Positions 42,013-55,771 of a stretch of DNA of 64,000 nt are shown here, in pieces. The DNA comes from DAOUAE01 sp034433795 (GTDB lineage Bacteria > Chloroflexota > UBA6077 > FW602-bin22 > DAOUAE01): positions 70,716 to 134,715 of the forward strand of contig DAOUAE010000029.1 of assembly GCA_034433795.1 (NCBI GenBank), given 5' to 3'. The translations under genes were made by a program, and so were the position numbers. Each line of letters opens with the position of its first letter. The stretch's first letter is position 1. The notes below the pieces were generated by a model. That model worked only from the letters and a program-made list of their open reading frames with translations, was not told the DNA's origin and searched no databases.

Positions 42013-42813
42013 ATGGAACTTGGTCTCGCCGGCTGGCTCTTCCACCGGCCGATCCTGCACGAGCGGACCATGACCCAGCTCGACCTCCCGGCCGTCGCCC
42101 GCGACCTGGGGGTGCGCACCATCGAACTGGTCTCGACCTTCTTCCCCAGCCAGCGGGCGGACTACCTCAACCAGCTGCGTCAGGCCATTCAGGAGGCGGG
42201 GGTCCGGGTGCGCAACATCGCCGTGGATATGGGCAATATCGCCCACCCGGACGAGGCCGTCCGCCGCACCGACCTCGAGGCCCTCAAGCAGTGGTTCTAC
42301 GTCGCCCGGGCCATCGGGGCCGAGGCCATCCGGGTCAACAGCGGGCCCGGCGACGATGCGGCCGCTCTGGAGCGCATCGTCAGCGGCTATCGGGAGCTGG
42401 CCGCCGAGGCCGCGCGCGCCGGCGTCTATCTCCTCATCGAAAACCACGGTGGGGCCTCGGCCGATCCCCAGAATATCGCCCGCTTCCTCCAGGCGGTCGA
42501 CTCGCCCTGGTTCCGGACCTGTCCCGATACGGGCAACTTTCCCGGCGAGACCTGGCGGGAGGGCATGCAGGTGATGGCGCCGGTGGCCTTCTCCTGCCAC
42601 GTTAAGGTCTACCAGTACAGCCCGGACGGCTGGCAGGAGCGGGTGGGGCGCGACGGCCAGGTCCACCGCTACAACCTCCGCGAGTGCCTGGCCGTGCTCA
42701 AGGCGGCCGACTACCGCGGACCCCTCTGCCTCGAGGCCGGGGTCGGGGCCACCCCGCTCGAGAGCGCCCGGACCGCTCTGGACTATGTTCGCCGCCTGTG
42801 GGAGACGCTATGA
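42013..42813 (+). CDS. Sugar phosphate isomerase/epimerase-like TIM barrel
   Basis: 266 residues; GGAGGGG lies 5-6 bases before the ATG. Xylose-isomerase-like barrel with strand ends GVRTIELVSTFF, VRNIAVDMGN, AIRVNSGPGD, VYLLIENHGG (Glu), FRTCPDTGNF (Asp), FSCHVKVYQY (His) and PLCLEAGVG (Glu). The four ligands form the usual metal site. It probably isomerises a sugar or sugar acid made by the upstream oxidoreductase. The stop overlaps the start of the amidase (ATGA), so they are co-translated. Confidence 0.88.
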   Translation: MELGLAGWLFHRPILHERTMTQLDLPAVARDLGVRTIELVSTFFPSQRADYLNQLRQAIQEAGVRVRNIAVDMGNIAHPDEAVRRTDLEALKQWFYVARAIGAEAIRVNSGPGDDAAALERIVSGYRELAAEAARAGVYLLIENHGGASADPQNIARFLQAVDSPWFRTCPDTGNFPGETWREGMQVMAPVAFSCHVKVYQYSPDGWQERVGRDGQVHRYNLRECLAVLKAADYRGPLCLEAGVGATPLESARTALDYVRRLWETL

Positions 42814-44213
42814 CCGATCTGCCGTTCCTCTCGGCCGTCGACCTGGCGGCGGCCATCCGCCGGCGGGCGGTCTCGCCGGTCGAGGTCGTCGAGGCGGTGC
42901 TGGAGCGGATCGCCCGGCTGGACCCGCAGATCAACGCCTTCTGCACCCTGGCGGCCGATGAGGCCCGGCAGGCGGCCCGGGCGGCCGAGGCGGCGCTGGT
43001 CCGCGGCGACCCTATCGGTCCGCTCCACGGCGTGCCGGTGTCGATCAAGGACCTTATCCTCACCCGTGGCATCCGCACGACGCGCGGCTCGCGCCTCTAC
43101 GCCGACAACGTCCCGACCGAGGACGCCCCGCTGGTCGAGCGCCTGCGGGCAGCCGGGGCCATTATTCTGGGCAAGACCAATACGCCCGAGTTCGGCTGGA
43201 AGGGCGTCACCGACAACCTCCTCTTCGGCCCGACGCGCAACCCCTGGAACCTGGACCTCACCCCCGGCGGCTCCTCGGGCGGCGCCGGAGCGGCGGCCGC
43301 CGCCGGCTTCGGCCCGCTGCACATCGGCACCGACGGCGGCGGCTCGATCCGTATCCCGGCTGCCTTCTGCGGGGTGGTCGGCCTCAAACCCTCGTTCGGC
43401 CGCATCCCGACCTATCCGCCCAGCCCGGCCAGCACCCTCTCACACGCCGGCCCGCTGGCCCGGACGGTGGCCGATTGCGCCCTGGCGCTGACCGTGCTGG
43501 CCGGACCCGACGAGCGCGATCGTTTCTCGTTGCCGGCGAGCGGTGAGGACTATCTCGGGGCCCTCCAGGGCGATCTGCGAGGGCTGCGGGTGGCCTGGAG
43601 CCGCGACCTGGGCTACGCGGTGGTTGAGCCGGAGGTGGCGGCGGTGGCTGAGCTGGCCGCCCGCCGTTTCGGCGACCTGGGCTGCCTCGTCGAGGAGGCC
43701 CACCCCGGGTTTCCCGACCCCACGCCCCACTGGTTCGTGCTCTTCGACGCCGGGATCGCCACCATGCTGCACGACCGGCCGCCTGGATGGGAGGATCTCA
43801 TCGACCCTGGTCTGCGCGAGCGGGTGATCCAGGCCCGGCAGCTCAGCGCCTTCGCGGTGATGCGAGCGGAGTTTGTCCGCCACCAGGTCTGGGACCGTCT
43901 TCGCCAGTTCTTCGCCCGCTATGACCTCCTGCTGACGCCGGCCGTGGCTGTCCTGCCCTTCCCGGTCGGTCTGAACAATCCGCCGACCATCGCCGGGCGC
44001 CCGGCCGGTCATCTCAACTGGTCGCCCTTCACCATGCCCTTCAACCTGACCGGCCAGCCGGCCATCGTGGTCCCCTGTGGCTGGTCGCGGAGCGGCCTGC
44101 CCATCGGCCTGCAGATCGTGGGGCGGCGCTTCGCCGACGCCATGGTTCTGCGGGCGGCCGCCTGTTTCGAACGCCTTCAGCCCTGGGCCGACCGGCGCCC
44201 GCCGCTGGACTGA
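42810..44213 (+). CDS. Amidase-signature-family hydrolase
   Basis: 467 residues from an ATG overlapping the isomerase stop. The amidase-signature triad is present: Lys80 (VSIKD), Ser155 (GGSSGG) and nucleophile Ser179 (GGGSIRIPAAFCG). Length and pattern match amidases that split carbon-nitrogen bonds in amides or ureido compounds. As no gatB or gatC gene is next to it, it is unlikely to be GatA of the tRNA amidotransferase. Coupled to an oxidoreductase and a sugar isomerase, it may act on an amide-bearing sugar derivative or an amino-sugar lactam, but this is inference. The segment ending at its stop is followed by a separate TAGAAT promoter. Confidence 0.9.
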   Translation: MTDLPFLSAVDLAAAIRRRAVSPVEVVEAVLERIARLDPQINAFCTLAADEARQAARAAEAALVRGDPIGPLHGVPVSIKDLILTRGIRTTRGSRLYADNVPTEDAPLVERLRAAGAIILGKTNTPEFGWKGVTDNLLFGPTRNPWNLDLTPGGSSGGAGAAAAAGFGPLHIGTDGGGSIRIPAAFCGVVGLKPSFGRIPTYPPSPASTLSHAGPLARTVADCALALTVLAGPDERDRFSLPASGEDYLGALQGDLRGLRVAWSRDLGYAVVEPEVAAVAELAARRFGDLGCLVEEAHPGFPDPTPHWFVLFDAGIATMLHDRPPGWEDLIDPGLRERVIQARQLSAFAVMRAEFVRHQVWDRLRQFFARYDLLLTPAVAVLPFPVGLNNPPTIAGRPAGHLNWSPFTMPFNLTGQPAIVVPCGWSRSGLPIGLQIVGRRFADAMVLRAAACFERLQPWADRRPPLD

Positions 44214-44284
44214 TTCGTCTACCGACCTGGCGGCCGGCCGCCTTCTGGCTGGCGTTCGGCTGTGCGGATGGGGCGCGCCGGCCG

Positions 44285-44293
44285 TGGTAGAAT
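44285..44293 (+). promoter_or_regulatory. Extended -10 promoter of the acyl-CoA operon
   Basis: TGGTAGAAT: TG, one base, TAGAAT (-10 at 44288-44293). It lies 73 bases upstream of the thiolase ATG. The -35 is weak, as expected for an extended -10 promoter. Confidence 0.6.
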
Positions 44294-44366
44294 AGGGCGG
44301 AGGGCGTGTGGCGGTCGGGGACTCCCGGCGGGGCCGCAGCCCGACCGGCCCGATTGAGGTGTGCCG

Positions 44367-45572
44367 ATGAGCCTTCGGCGGCCGACCGGTCCCCACGGCG
44401 AGGTCTTTCTGCTCAGCGCGGTCCGCACCCCGATCGGCCGCTTCCTGGGCGGGCTGGCCGCCCTCAGCGCCCCGGCGCTGGGGGCGGTGGCGGTCCGGGC
44501 GGCTCTGGACCGCGCGGGCATCGAGCCTGCGCAGCTGGACGAGGTGATCCTGGGCCAGGTGGTTCAGGCCGGCAGCGGCCAGGCTCCAGCCCGTCAGGCG
44601 GCTCTGCACGCCCGGATTCCGGCCACCGTCCCGGCCTGGACGGTCAACGATGTCTGCGGCTCGGGGCTCTGGGCCGTCGTCCTGGCCGCCCGGTCCGTTC
44701 TGGCCGGCGAGGGGACCCTGATCGTGGCGGGCGGGATGGAGAGCATGAGCCAGGCGCCGTATCTTCTGGCCCAGGCCCGGCAGGGGTACCGCCTGGGTCA
44801 CGGCCAGGTTCTCGACAGCCTGGTCCACGATGGCCTCTGGTGCGCGCTCACCGGCTGCCCCATGGGAGCGCTGGCCGAGCAGACCGCCCGCGTCCAGGGC
44901 GTCAGCCGGGCTGAGCAGGACGCCTACGCTCTCACCAGCCACCGTCGGGCGGTGGCCGCCGAGGCTCAGGGGGCCTTCGCCGCCGAGCGGGTGCCGGTCG
45001 TGGTCCCTGGCCAGGCCGCCCCGGTCGAGCGCGACGAGGTCCCCCGGCCCGAGACCGGTCTGGCGGCGCTGGCCCGGCTGGCGCCGGCCTTCCAGCCGGA
45101 CGGGACGGTGACGGCGGGCAACGCCTCGGCCCTGGCCGACGGCGCGGCCGCGCTGGTGGTGGCCGCCGAGCGCCGGGTCGAGGCGCTGGGGCTCCGTCCG
45201 CTGGCCCGGATCACCGGCTGGGCGCGGGTGGCTGGACCGCCGGAGTGCCTCTTCACCCTGCCGCCCCAGGCGATCCGGCAGTTGTGCACCCACCTGGACC
45301 TGCCGCTCGAGGCCTTCGACCTCCTCGAGATCAACGAGGCGTTTGCCGCCCAGGCGGTGGCCAATCTGCGAGACCTCCGGCTCGACCCGGCCCGGGTCAA
45401 CGTCCATGGCGGGGCCATCGCCCTCGGCCATCCGATCGGGGCCAGCGGCGCGCGCATCCTGGTGACGCTGGTCCACGCCCTGCACCGCTACGGTCGGGCG
45501 CGGGGGCTGGCCAGTCTCTGTCTGGGTGGGGGTGGCGCCATCGCCCTGGCGGTGGAGCGGGTCGCGGCCTGA
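44367..45572 (+). CDS. Acetyl-CoA acetyltransferase-type thiolase
   Basis: 401 residues from the ATG at 44367 (GAGGT upstream; a GTG two codons earlier is possible). Nucleophile Cys97 in VNDVCGSGLWAV, then NEAFAAQAVA, HGGAIALGHPIGASGARI with catalytic His, and the second Cys in LCLGGGGAIAL. This is the degradative/biosynthetic thiolase fold. It cleaves 3-ketoacyl-CoA or condenses two acetyl-CoA. It is the first gene of a run with 3-hydroxyacyl-CoA dehydrogenase and acyl-CoA carboxylase. Chain-length preference cannot be told. Confidence 0.95.
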   Translation: MSLRRPTGPHGEVFLLSAVRTPIGRFLGGLAALSAPALGAVAVRAALDRAGIEPAQLDEVILGQVVQAGSGQAPARQAALHARIPATVPAWTVNDVCGSGLWAVVLAARSVLAGEGTLIVAGGMESMSQAPYLLAQARQGYRLGHGQVLDSLVHDGLWCALTGCPMGALAEQTARVQGVSRAEQDAYALTSHRRAVAAEAQGAFAAERVPVVVPGQAAPVERDEVPRPETGLAALARLAPAFQPDGTVTAGNASALADGAAALVVAAERRVEALGLRPLARITGWARVAGPPECLFTLPPQAIRQLCTHLDLPLEAFDLLEINEAFAAQAVANLRDLRLDPARVNVHGGAIALGHPIGASGARILVTLVHALHRYGRARGLASLCLGGGGAIALAVERVAA

Positions 45573-45669
45573 GCCCCTGGGGATCGGTCTGGACGCCGTG
45601 AGGGGCGGCGAGCGGGTGGCGTGCCGTTGGGGCGGCGGCGGTGTTGATCAGAGTGGCGGGAGACCGGTG

Positions 45670-46553
45670 ATGACCGTCCAGCGCGTGGGGATCGTTGGGG
45701 CCGGGACGATGGGGACCGGGATCGCCCAGGTCTGTGTCCAGGCCGGGCTGGAGGTCATTCTGGTGGACGTGGCCCAGGAGCGGCTGGACCAGGCGCTCGC
45801 CCGGGTCCGCCAGGCCCTGAGCAGCCAGCCTCCCGGCCAGCCGGCCGGGGCGCTGGAGCAGCGCCTGCGGCCCACCCTCGATCTGCACGAGGTGGCGGCG
45901 GCCGACCTGGTCCTCGAGGCCATTCCCGAGGACCTGGAGCAGAAGCGAGCCCTTTTCCAGCGGCTGGATCGCCTCTGTCCGCCGGCGGTGATCCTGGCCT
46001 CGAACACCTCGGCCCTCTCGATCACGCTGCTTGGCGCCGCCACCCAGCGACCGGAGAAGGTCGTCGGGATGCACTTCTTCAACCCGGCGCCGGTGCTGCC
46101 GCTGGTCGAGGTCGTCCGGGGGTTGCGGACGGCCGAGGAGACGGTCCAGACGGTTGTGGCGCTGGCCCGGCGGCTCGGCAAGACACCGGTGGTGGTGCGC
46201 GACGGGCCCGGCTTCGTGGCCAACCGGCTGCTTTTACCGATGATCAACGAGGCCATCGCCATCCTGGCGGAGGGAATCGCCAGCGCCGAGGAGATCGATA
46301 CGATCATGACGCTGGGCCTCCACCACCGGCTGGGGCCGCTCCGCACCGCCGATCTCATCGGGCTGGACGTCTGTCTGGCGATCCTGGAGACGCTGCACCG
46401 CGACTTCGGCGACGATAAGTATCGACCGCACCCGCTGCTGCGTCGGATGGTGGCGGCCGGCTGGCTGGGCCGCAAGAGCGGCCGGGGCTTTTACCCGTAC
46501 ACCGCGCCGGCCGACCCGGCGGGAGCGCGCGGGGAGGGACAGCGAGAGGACCG

Positions 46554-46557
<4 letters not shown>
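45670..46557 (+). CDS. 3-hydroxyacyl-CoA (3-hydroxybutyryl-CoA) dehydrogenase
   Basis: 295 residues. N-terminal NAD site VGIVGAGTMGTGIAQVCV, catalytic-region GMHFFNPAPVLPLVEVV with the essential His, and the C-terminal domain DGPGFVANRLLLPMINEA followed by GLHHRLGPLRTADLIGLDV and RMVAAGWLGRKSGRGFY. The length is that of short monofunctional enzymes such as Hbd. It interconverts 3-hydroxyacyl-CoA and 3-ketoacyl-CoA, which feeds the thiolase upstream. The ATG at 45670 is preceded by a GGGAG site; a GTG one codon earlier is an alternative. The stop overlaps the carboxyltransferase start (ATGA). Confidence 0.95.
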
Positions 46558-48119
<1,562 letters not shown>

Positions 48120-48134
48120 GCGACGAGGTGCGCC

Positions 48135-49652
<1,518 letters not shown>

Positions 49653-49653
49653 G

Positions 49654-50157
49654 ATGAAGTACTACGTCGGCGTCAACGGTGAGGAGCTCGAGATCGAGCT
49701 CGACGAGCAGGGCGATCACCTCGTCGCCCGTCTCGGCGAGGAGACCCTGACGCTGGACCTGCGCCAGGTCCAGCCGGCCCTCTACTCACTCCTGGTCGAG
49801 AACCGGTCGCACGAACTCCTGATCGAGGAGCAGGAAGGGGTGTATACTGTCCTCATCGACGGGGAACTCTTCCACGTCTCGGTCCAGGACGAGTGGGCCC
49901 GGCGCCTGGCCAGCATCCAGCGCAAACAGGGGACGGCCGCCGGCGACCTGGCGGTCAAGGCCCCCATGCCGGGGGTGGTGATCGATGTGCTGGTGGCGCC
50001 CGGCCAGACGGTCACCGCCGGCCAGGGTCTGGTTATCCTGGCGGCCATGAAGATGGAGAACGAGATCCGAGCCCCCCGCGATGGTACGGTGAAGACGGTC
50101 TCGGTCGAGCGGGGTCAGACGGTTGAGCATGGTCAGACACTGGTGGTGCTGAGGTAG
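49654..50157 (+). CDS. Biotin carboxyl carrier protein of the acyl-CoA carboxylase
   Basis: 167 residues. The last 70 residues form a biotinyl domain with PMPGVVIDVLVAPGQTV and the biotinylation motif AMKMEN (Lys in the middle). The first 95 residues make a beta-rich, acidic domain (YYVGVNGEELEIELDEQG) of the sort that bridges carboxylase and transferase in propionyl-CoA carboxylases. It starts one base after the biotin carboxylase stop. It swings the carboxyl group between the two active sites. The arrangement beta chain, biotin carboxylase, carrier is a complete three-piece carboxylase. Confidence 0.94.
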   Translation: MKYYVGVNGEELEIELDEQGDHLVARLGEETLTLDLRQVQPALYSLLVENRSHELLIEEQEGVYTVLIDGELFHVSVQDEWARRLASIQRKQGTAAGDLAVKAPMPGVVIDVLVAPGQTVTAGQGLVILAAMKMENEIRAPRDGTVKTVSVERGQTVEHGQTLVVLR

Positions 50158-50192
50158 GGCCGTCCCCGGCCGGTGGTCGGACAGGCCCAGCA

Positions 50193-50226
50193 GTCGGGGT
50201 GACGGTCTCCGACGCTCCAGCTTTTT
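50193..50226 (+). terminator. Possible weak terminator after the carrier gene
   Basis: A 7-bp stem GTCGGGG (50193-50199) / CTCCGAC (50207-50213) including one G-T pair is followed after eight bases by five T (50222-50226). The gap to the T run makes it weak. Confidence 0.35.
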
Positions 50227-50394
50227 CCTCTCGCCAGCTGGCGCACGGTCAGGTGGGGGATGGTCCGCCCGGTGGCCCGAACGGTGCCGGCCGGACCGTT
50301 GCCTCCCGGCGCTGCCGACCGACGGTCCAGGGCGGCGGCTGACGGTGTGGGGGTGGCGGGCCGCCGGCAGTGGCGTGGCCTGGGGAGGGGGGCC

Positions 50395-51675
50395 GTGATC
50401 GGCTGGCGGCGAGCGGCTGTCCCCACGGTCATCTGGCGCAACACCCTGCTCCTGGCGCTCTCGCAGGCCCTGGTCGGGGTCGGAATGCAGATGGTCCCGA
50501 CGCTGGGCGCGCTGGTCGTCCAGTTCCTGCTGGGCTCGGTCGCTCTGGCCGGCATCGGCACCAGCATCGTCGGCCTCACCCGGACGCTGGCCGCCTATCC
50601 TTTCGGTCAGATCGCCGACCGCTACGGTCGGAAACCCGGCCTGCTCCTCGGGCTGGCGCTGGGGCTGGTCGGGACCTGCCTCATCGGCCTGGCGGTCCTG
50701 GCGCGCTCGTTTCCGCTGGTGCTTCTGGGGATGCTGGTGTTCGGTCTGGGGGTGGGGGCGGCTCAGCAGCTGCGGGTGGCGGCGGCCGATATGTACCCGC
50801 CCGCCCGGCGGGCCGAGGGCCTGGGCTATGTGCTGACCGGCGCCCTGGTCGGCGCTCTGGGGGGGCCTCTCCTGGTGAGCCTGGCCCAGACGCTGGCCGT
50901 TCCGCTCGGCCTCACCCCTCTGGCCCTGGCCTGGCTGCTCGTCCCCCTGGTCATCCTGCCGGGGATGGGGCTGGTGAGCCTGGTCCGGCCTGATCCGCGT
51001 GAGATCGCCGCCGATCTGAGTCGGTATTACCCCGACTACCAGCCGGTCGTCGCGAGCGGGCCGGCGCCGGCCCTGCGTCTGCGGACGGTCCTGGCCGACC
51101 CGCCCAAACGCGCGGCCTTCGTGGCCAGTTTCGTCGCCCAGGGCACGATGGCCATGGTCATGGCCCTCACCGCCCTGGTCCTCGACCACCACGGACACCC
51201 TCTGCCGGCCCTTTCGCTCTCCGTGGCCATCCATGTCGTGGGTATGTTCGGCTTCTCCCTGCCCATCGGTCGGCTGGCCGATCGCTGGGGGCGGCGGAGC
51301 GTTCTGCTGCTGGGCGCGTTCCTCTCCGCCGCCGGGGCGCTTCTGGTCCCGGCGACCGGCGACTACTGGCCGATCACCCTTGGCACCTTCCTGGTGGGGC
51401 TGGGCTGGTCGTGCGTGAGCATTGCGGCCACGGCCATCATCGCCGACACGACGAATGCCTACGAGCGGGGGCGGGTTCAGGGGCTCAACGACACCCTGGC
51501 CAGCGTGGCCAATGTGGTCCTGCCCCTGGCGGTCGGGCCGCTGGTCGCGTGGACGGGCCTGCTGGCGCTGGGCTGGATGGGGCTGCTGTTGACGGTGCCC
51601 TCGCTGGTCCTGGCCTGGCGGCTGCGCGAGCCCCGGCCCGGCCGCTACACGCCGGTGGTGGCTCCCTCTTGCTGA
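50395..51675 (+). CDS. MFS transporter
   Basis: 426 residues from the GTG at 50395 with GGGGAGGGGGCC upstream; a longer frame from 50260 would add an Arg/Ala-rich segment without a ribosome site. Twelve hydrophobic segments are visible. The loop between helices 2 and 3 is GQIADRYGRKPGLLLG, a near-ideal MFS signature (G-x3-D-R-x-G-R-K/R), and its repeat is GRLADRWGRRSVLLLG. The carrier lies between the carboxylase and mutase genes. Efflux of a drug-like compound or export/uptake of a carboxylic acid are both possible; the substrate is unknown. Confidence 0.88.
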   Translation: MIGWRRAAVPTVIWRNTLLLALSQALVGVGMQMVPTLGALVVQFLLGSVALAGIGTSIVGLTRTLAAYPFGQIADRYGRKPGLLLGLALGLVGTCLIGLAVLARSFPLVLLGMLVFGLGVGAAQQLRVAAADMYPPARRAEGLGYVLTGALVGALGGPLLVSLAQTLAVPLGLTPLALAWLLVPLVILPGMGLVSLVRPDPREIAADLSRYYPDYQPVVASGPAPALRLRTVLADPPKRAAFVASFVAQGTMAMVMALTALVLDHHGHPLPALSLSVAIHVVGMFGFSLPIGRLADRWGRRSVLLLGAFLSAAGALLVPATGDYWPITLGTFLVGLGWSCVSIAATAIIADTTNAYERGRVQGLNDTLASVANVVLPLAVGPLVAWTGLLALGWMGLLLTVPSLVLAWRLREPRPGRYTPVVAPSC

Positions 51676-51684
51676 GTCCGGCCC

Positions 51685-51693
51685 TGGTATAAT
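51685..51693 (+). promoter_or_regulatory. Extended -10 promoter of the methylmalonyl-CoA mutase gene
   Basis: TGGTATAAT: TG, one base, perfect TATAAT (51688-51693). The predicted start (about 51700) lies 29 bases before the ATG at 51729 and 5 before an in-frame GTG at 51705. Confidence 0.75.
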
Positions 51694-51728
51694 TGGGGTA
51701 ATCAGTGGAGGCGAGCGCGGGGCCAGCC

Positions 51729-53399
<1,671 letters not shown>

Positions 53400-53460
53400 C
53401 CCGGCACCCACTTTGCAGCCTCAGCGTGGTGAGGACACGCACGCTGGAGAGGTGAGCGTT

Positions 53461-54531
53461 GTGCGCGTCGCGATGATCGCCCCACCCTGGCTGCCGGTGC
53501 CCCCACGCGGCTACGGGGGGATCGAACTGGTGGTGGCCGAACTGACCGAGGAGCTGGTCCGGCGCGGCCACGAGGTGCTCCTCTTCGCTCCCGGCGATTC
53601 GCAGACCAGCGCCCGGCTCGTCCCGACCGTTCCCCGCCATCTCGGCCAGAACCTGCCGCTGGCCGAGGCCCGGCGGCTGGAGGCCCAGGTCATCGGCGCC
53701 GCCTTCGCTCGGGCCGCAGTCGAAGGGGTGGACCTCGTCCACGACCATACTCTGCACCACAGCGAGGTCGCCCTGCCGACAGTCCGCACCCTCCACGGTC
53801 CGGCCACGCCGGAGACGGTTCGCACCTGCGAGATGCTGAGCCACAACGGCCAGCCCAACTACTTTGTGGCGATCAGTCGGCGTCAGCGGGACCTCTTCGG
53901 GCCACGGGTGGCCTTCGTCGGCGTGGTCTACAACGGGCTACGGCTGGACCTGGTTCCCTTCGCCGACCGTCGGGAGAAAGAGGATTTTCTCCTTTTCGTC
54001 GGGCGGGCCAACTGGGAGAAAGGGGTGGACGTGGCCGTGCGGGTGGCGGTCCGGGCCCGGCGCCGGCTGGTCCTGGCGGTGAAGATGACCGAGGACCACG
54101 AGCGCCAGTACTTCGCCGCGCACGTGGCCCCCTGGCTGGATAGGGGTGAGATCACCCTCCTGGGCGAGATCACGCCGGCCGAGAAGTTCGATCTCTACCG
54201 TCGAGCGGCGGCGACCCTCTTCCCCAGCCAGTGGGAGGAGCCGTTCGGCCTGGTGATGGTCGAGTCCATGGCGGCCGGAACCCCGGTCATCGCCTTCCCC
54301 AAGGGGGCAGCCCCCGAGATCATCGCCCACGGCCAGACCGGCTTCCTCTGCCCGGACGAGGAGGCGATGGTGGCGGCGGTCGAGGCGGCCTGTCGCCTCG
54401 ACCCCCAGACCTGCCGGCGGCACGTTCTGACGCATTTCTCGGTCGCCCGGATGGCCGACGACTACGAGCGGGTCTATCGGAGGGTGCGGACCGGCGCGGC
54501 CACGTCGGCCTCAGCGGCCCCGTCAGGCTGA
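53461..54531 (+). CDS. GT4-family glycosyltransferase
   Basis: 356 residues from the GTG at 53461, with GAGGTGA upstream. N-terminal VAMIAPPWLPVPPRGYGGIE, where the glycine loop binds acceptor and donor. The C-terminal nucleotide-sugar part has FVGRANWEKGVDVAVR, FPSQWEEPFGLVMVESMAAGTPVIAFPKGAAPEI, the E-x7-E motif of retaining GT-B enzymes. It uses a nucleotide sugar to build a glycan, glycolipid or storage sugar; the acceptor is unknown. It overlaps the end of the convergent gene by nine bases. Confidence 0.9.
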   Translation: MRVAMIAPPWLPVPPRGYGGIELVVAELTEELVRRGHEVLLFAPGDSQTSARLVPTVPRHLGQNLPLAEARRLEAQVIGAAFARAAVEGVDLVHDHTLHHSEVALPTVRTLHGPATPETVRTCEMLSHNGQPNYFVAISRRQRDLFGPRVAFVGVVYNGLRLDLVPFADRREKEDFLLFVGRANWEKGVDVAVRVAVRARRRLVLAVKMTEDHERQYFAAHVAPWLDRGEITLLGEITPAEKFDLYRRAAATLFPSQWEEPFGLVMVESMAAGTPVIAFPKGAAPEIIAHGQTGFLCPDEEAMVAAVEAACRLDPQTCRRHVLTHFSVARMADDYERVYRRVRTGAATSASAAPSG

Positions 54532-55701
54532 GGCCCGCAGCCGCTGGATCGCCCGCTGGACCCAGGGGAGGTGGGCCGGCGGGATGAGCCCGTAGTTGTA
54601 GAACGAGACGCCGGCGACCTGGAGATCGCGCACTGCCGCCGCCACGGCCAGAAGCGCCGCCTCGCTCGGCGCCGAGGGGTGGGCCGCCTCCAGCCCAACG
54701 ACCAGGCGGTCCGGTCCCGGCAGCATGGCCAGGGCCTGCTGGACTGCCCGGCGGACCGCCGCCGGATCGGCGGTGTAGGCACAGACCTCGAAGCGATCGA
54801 CCGCGGGGGCCAGACGCTCGGGGTCGGCTCCGCTGAGCCATGACGGGCCCATCAGCAGGACATGAAGCGGAGAGCGGATGGCGGCGCGGATGGCCTCGAT
54901 GAGGGCGGTGACTGCGTCGGTCCGGGTGCCCAGGAAGGGGATGAGGTCGGGAACCTGCTGGAGGAAGGCCTCGATCTGGGCGTCTGGATCGCCGGGGGGT
55001 TCGGGCGAGGCGCCGGCGGCGAAGACCTGGCGCAGGCGCTGGCGGAGCCGGTCGCCCAGCGCCTCGACATCGATCCCGTTGAAGCGGGCCCGGTCCTGGC
55101 AGGCCTCGCAGAAGCAGAGCGATAGAAGCAGGCGGTCGATCGGCCCCAGGCGCAGGCCGATCTTGGCGTGCACGTGGTGCTCGAAGTCGAAGTAGTGGGC
55201 GCCCTCCAGCTCCAGGGCCTGGAGCCCGTAGTTGTCCAGGTCGGTGCAGAGGGCCACCAGGTAGTCGCGGACAGCCGGCCAGGAGGGGCAGAGGTAGGCG
55301 GGCGAGGGCGTGCCGAAGAGGTCGCGGACCGCGTACTCGGGGTAGCGGGTGGCCAGGGTGGAGGAGTGCAGGCAGACTGTCCAGGCCACCAGGCCCAGCC
55401 CCTGGCGCTGGCAGGCCTCGGCGATCTGGGCCAGCCAGTTCTCCTGGCCCAGCAGCGGACTGACCGGGGGAGCGATCGGTGTCGGCTCGTAGAGCTCGCG
55501 CAGCGGCTGGAAGTAGACGGCCGCCGGGGCGATGAAGACCGGCCAGCGCGGGTTGTGGGGCAGGACAGCCTGCAGGCTGTGGTAGGCGGTGGCCACGCTG
55601 ATGGCCGTCAGGCCGACCTCGTTTTTGAGGTAGGCCAGGGCGGTGTCGGGGCCCTCGGCGATAAGGTCCCAGGGGTAGGCCCACATCGTGATATACTGCA
55701 C
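54523..55701 (-). CDS. TIM-barrel-like protein of unknown function
   Basis: 392 residues from the GTG with GGGAGG upstream. Begins VQYITMWAYPWDLIAEGPDTALAYLKNEVGL, then reads as a barrel: TAISVATAYHSLQAVLP, GLGLVAWTVCLHSST, LQALELEGAHYFDFEHH, LHVLLMGPSWLSG and RLVVGLEAAHPSAP. A segment CFCEACQDRA looks like a Cys-x2-Cys zinc or structural site. The overall pattern recalls glycoside-hydrolase-like proteins without assigned family. There is no signal peptide. It is divergent from the isomerase at 55772 with a 70-base gap containing its TATAAT box. No reaction can be assigned. Confidence 0.7.
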   Translation of the reverse strand: MQYITMWAYPWDLIAEGPDTALAYLKNEVGLTAISVATAYHSLQAVLPHNPRWPVFIAPAAVYFQPLRELYEPTPIAPPVSPLLGQENWLAQIAEACQRQGLGLVAWTVCLHSSTLATRYPEYAVRDLFGTPSPAYLCPSWPAVRDYLVALCTDLDNYGLQALELEGAHYFDFEHHVHAKIGLRLGPIDRLLLSLCFCEACQDRARFNGIDVEALGDRLRQRLRQVFAAGASPEPPGDPDAQIEAFLQQVPDLIPFLGTRTDAVTALIEAIRAAIRSPLHVLLMGPSWLSGADPERLAPAVDRFEVCAYTADPAAVRRAVQQALAMLPGPDRLVVGLEAAHPSAPSEAALLAVAAAVRDLQVAGVSFYNYGLIPPAHLPWVQRAIQRLRASA

Positions 55702-55750
55702 GCGTTCCTCCCGATCCGGCAGGACGGGTCCCCGCCACTGGTGTGGCAGC

Positions 55751-55759
55751 ATTATATCA
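55751..55759 (-). promoter_or_regulatory. Extended -10 promoter of the TIM-barrel-like gene
   Basis: Read on the minus strand: TGATATAAT, that is TG, one base, perfect TATAAT (55751-55756). It lies about 50 bases before the GTG start and overlaps the leader of the plus-strand isomerase. Confidence 0.7.
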
Positions 55760-55771
55760 GGAGAGAGACCG

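Noticed and set aside
50260..50394. N-terminal extension of the MFS transporter from 50260
   Set aside because: Translation is Arg/Ala/Pro-rich, without ribosome site; GTG at 50395 has a strong one and starts at the first plausible membrane-protein sequence.
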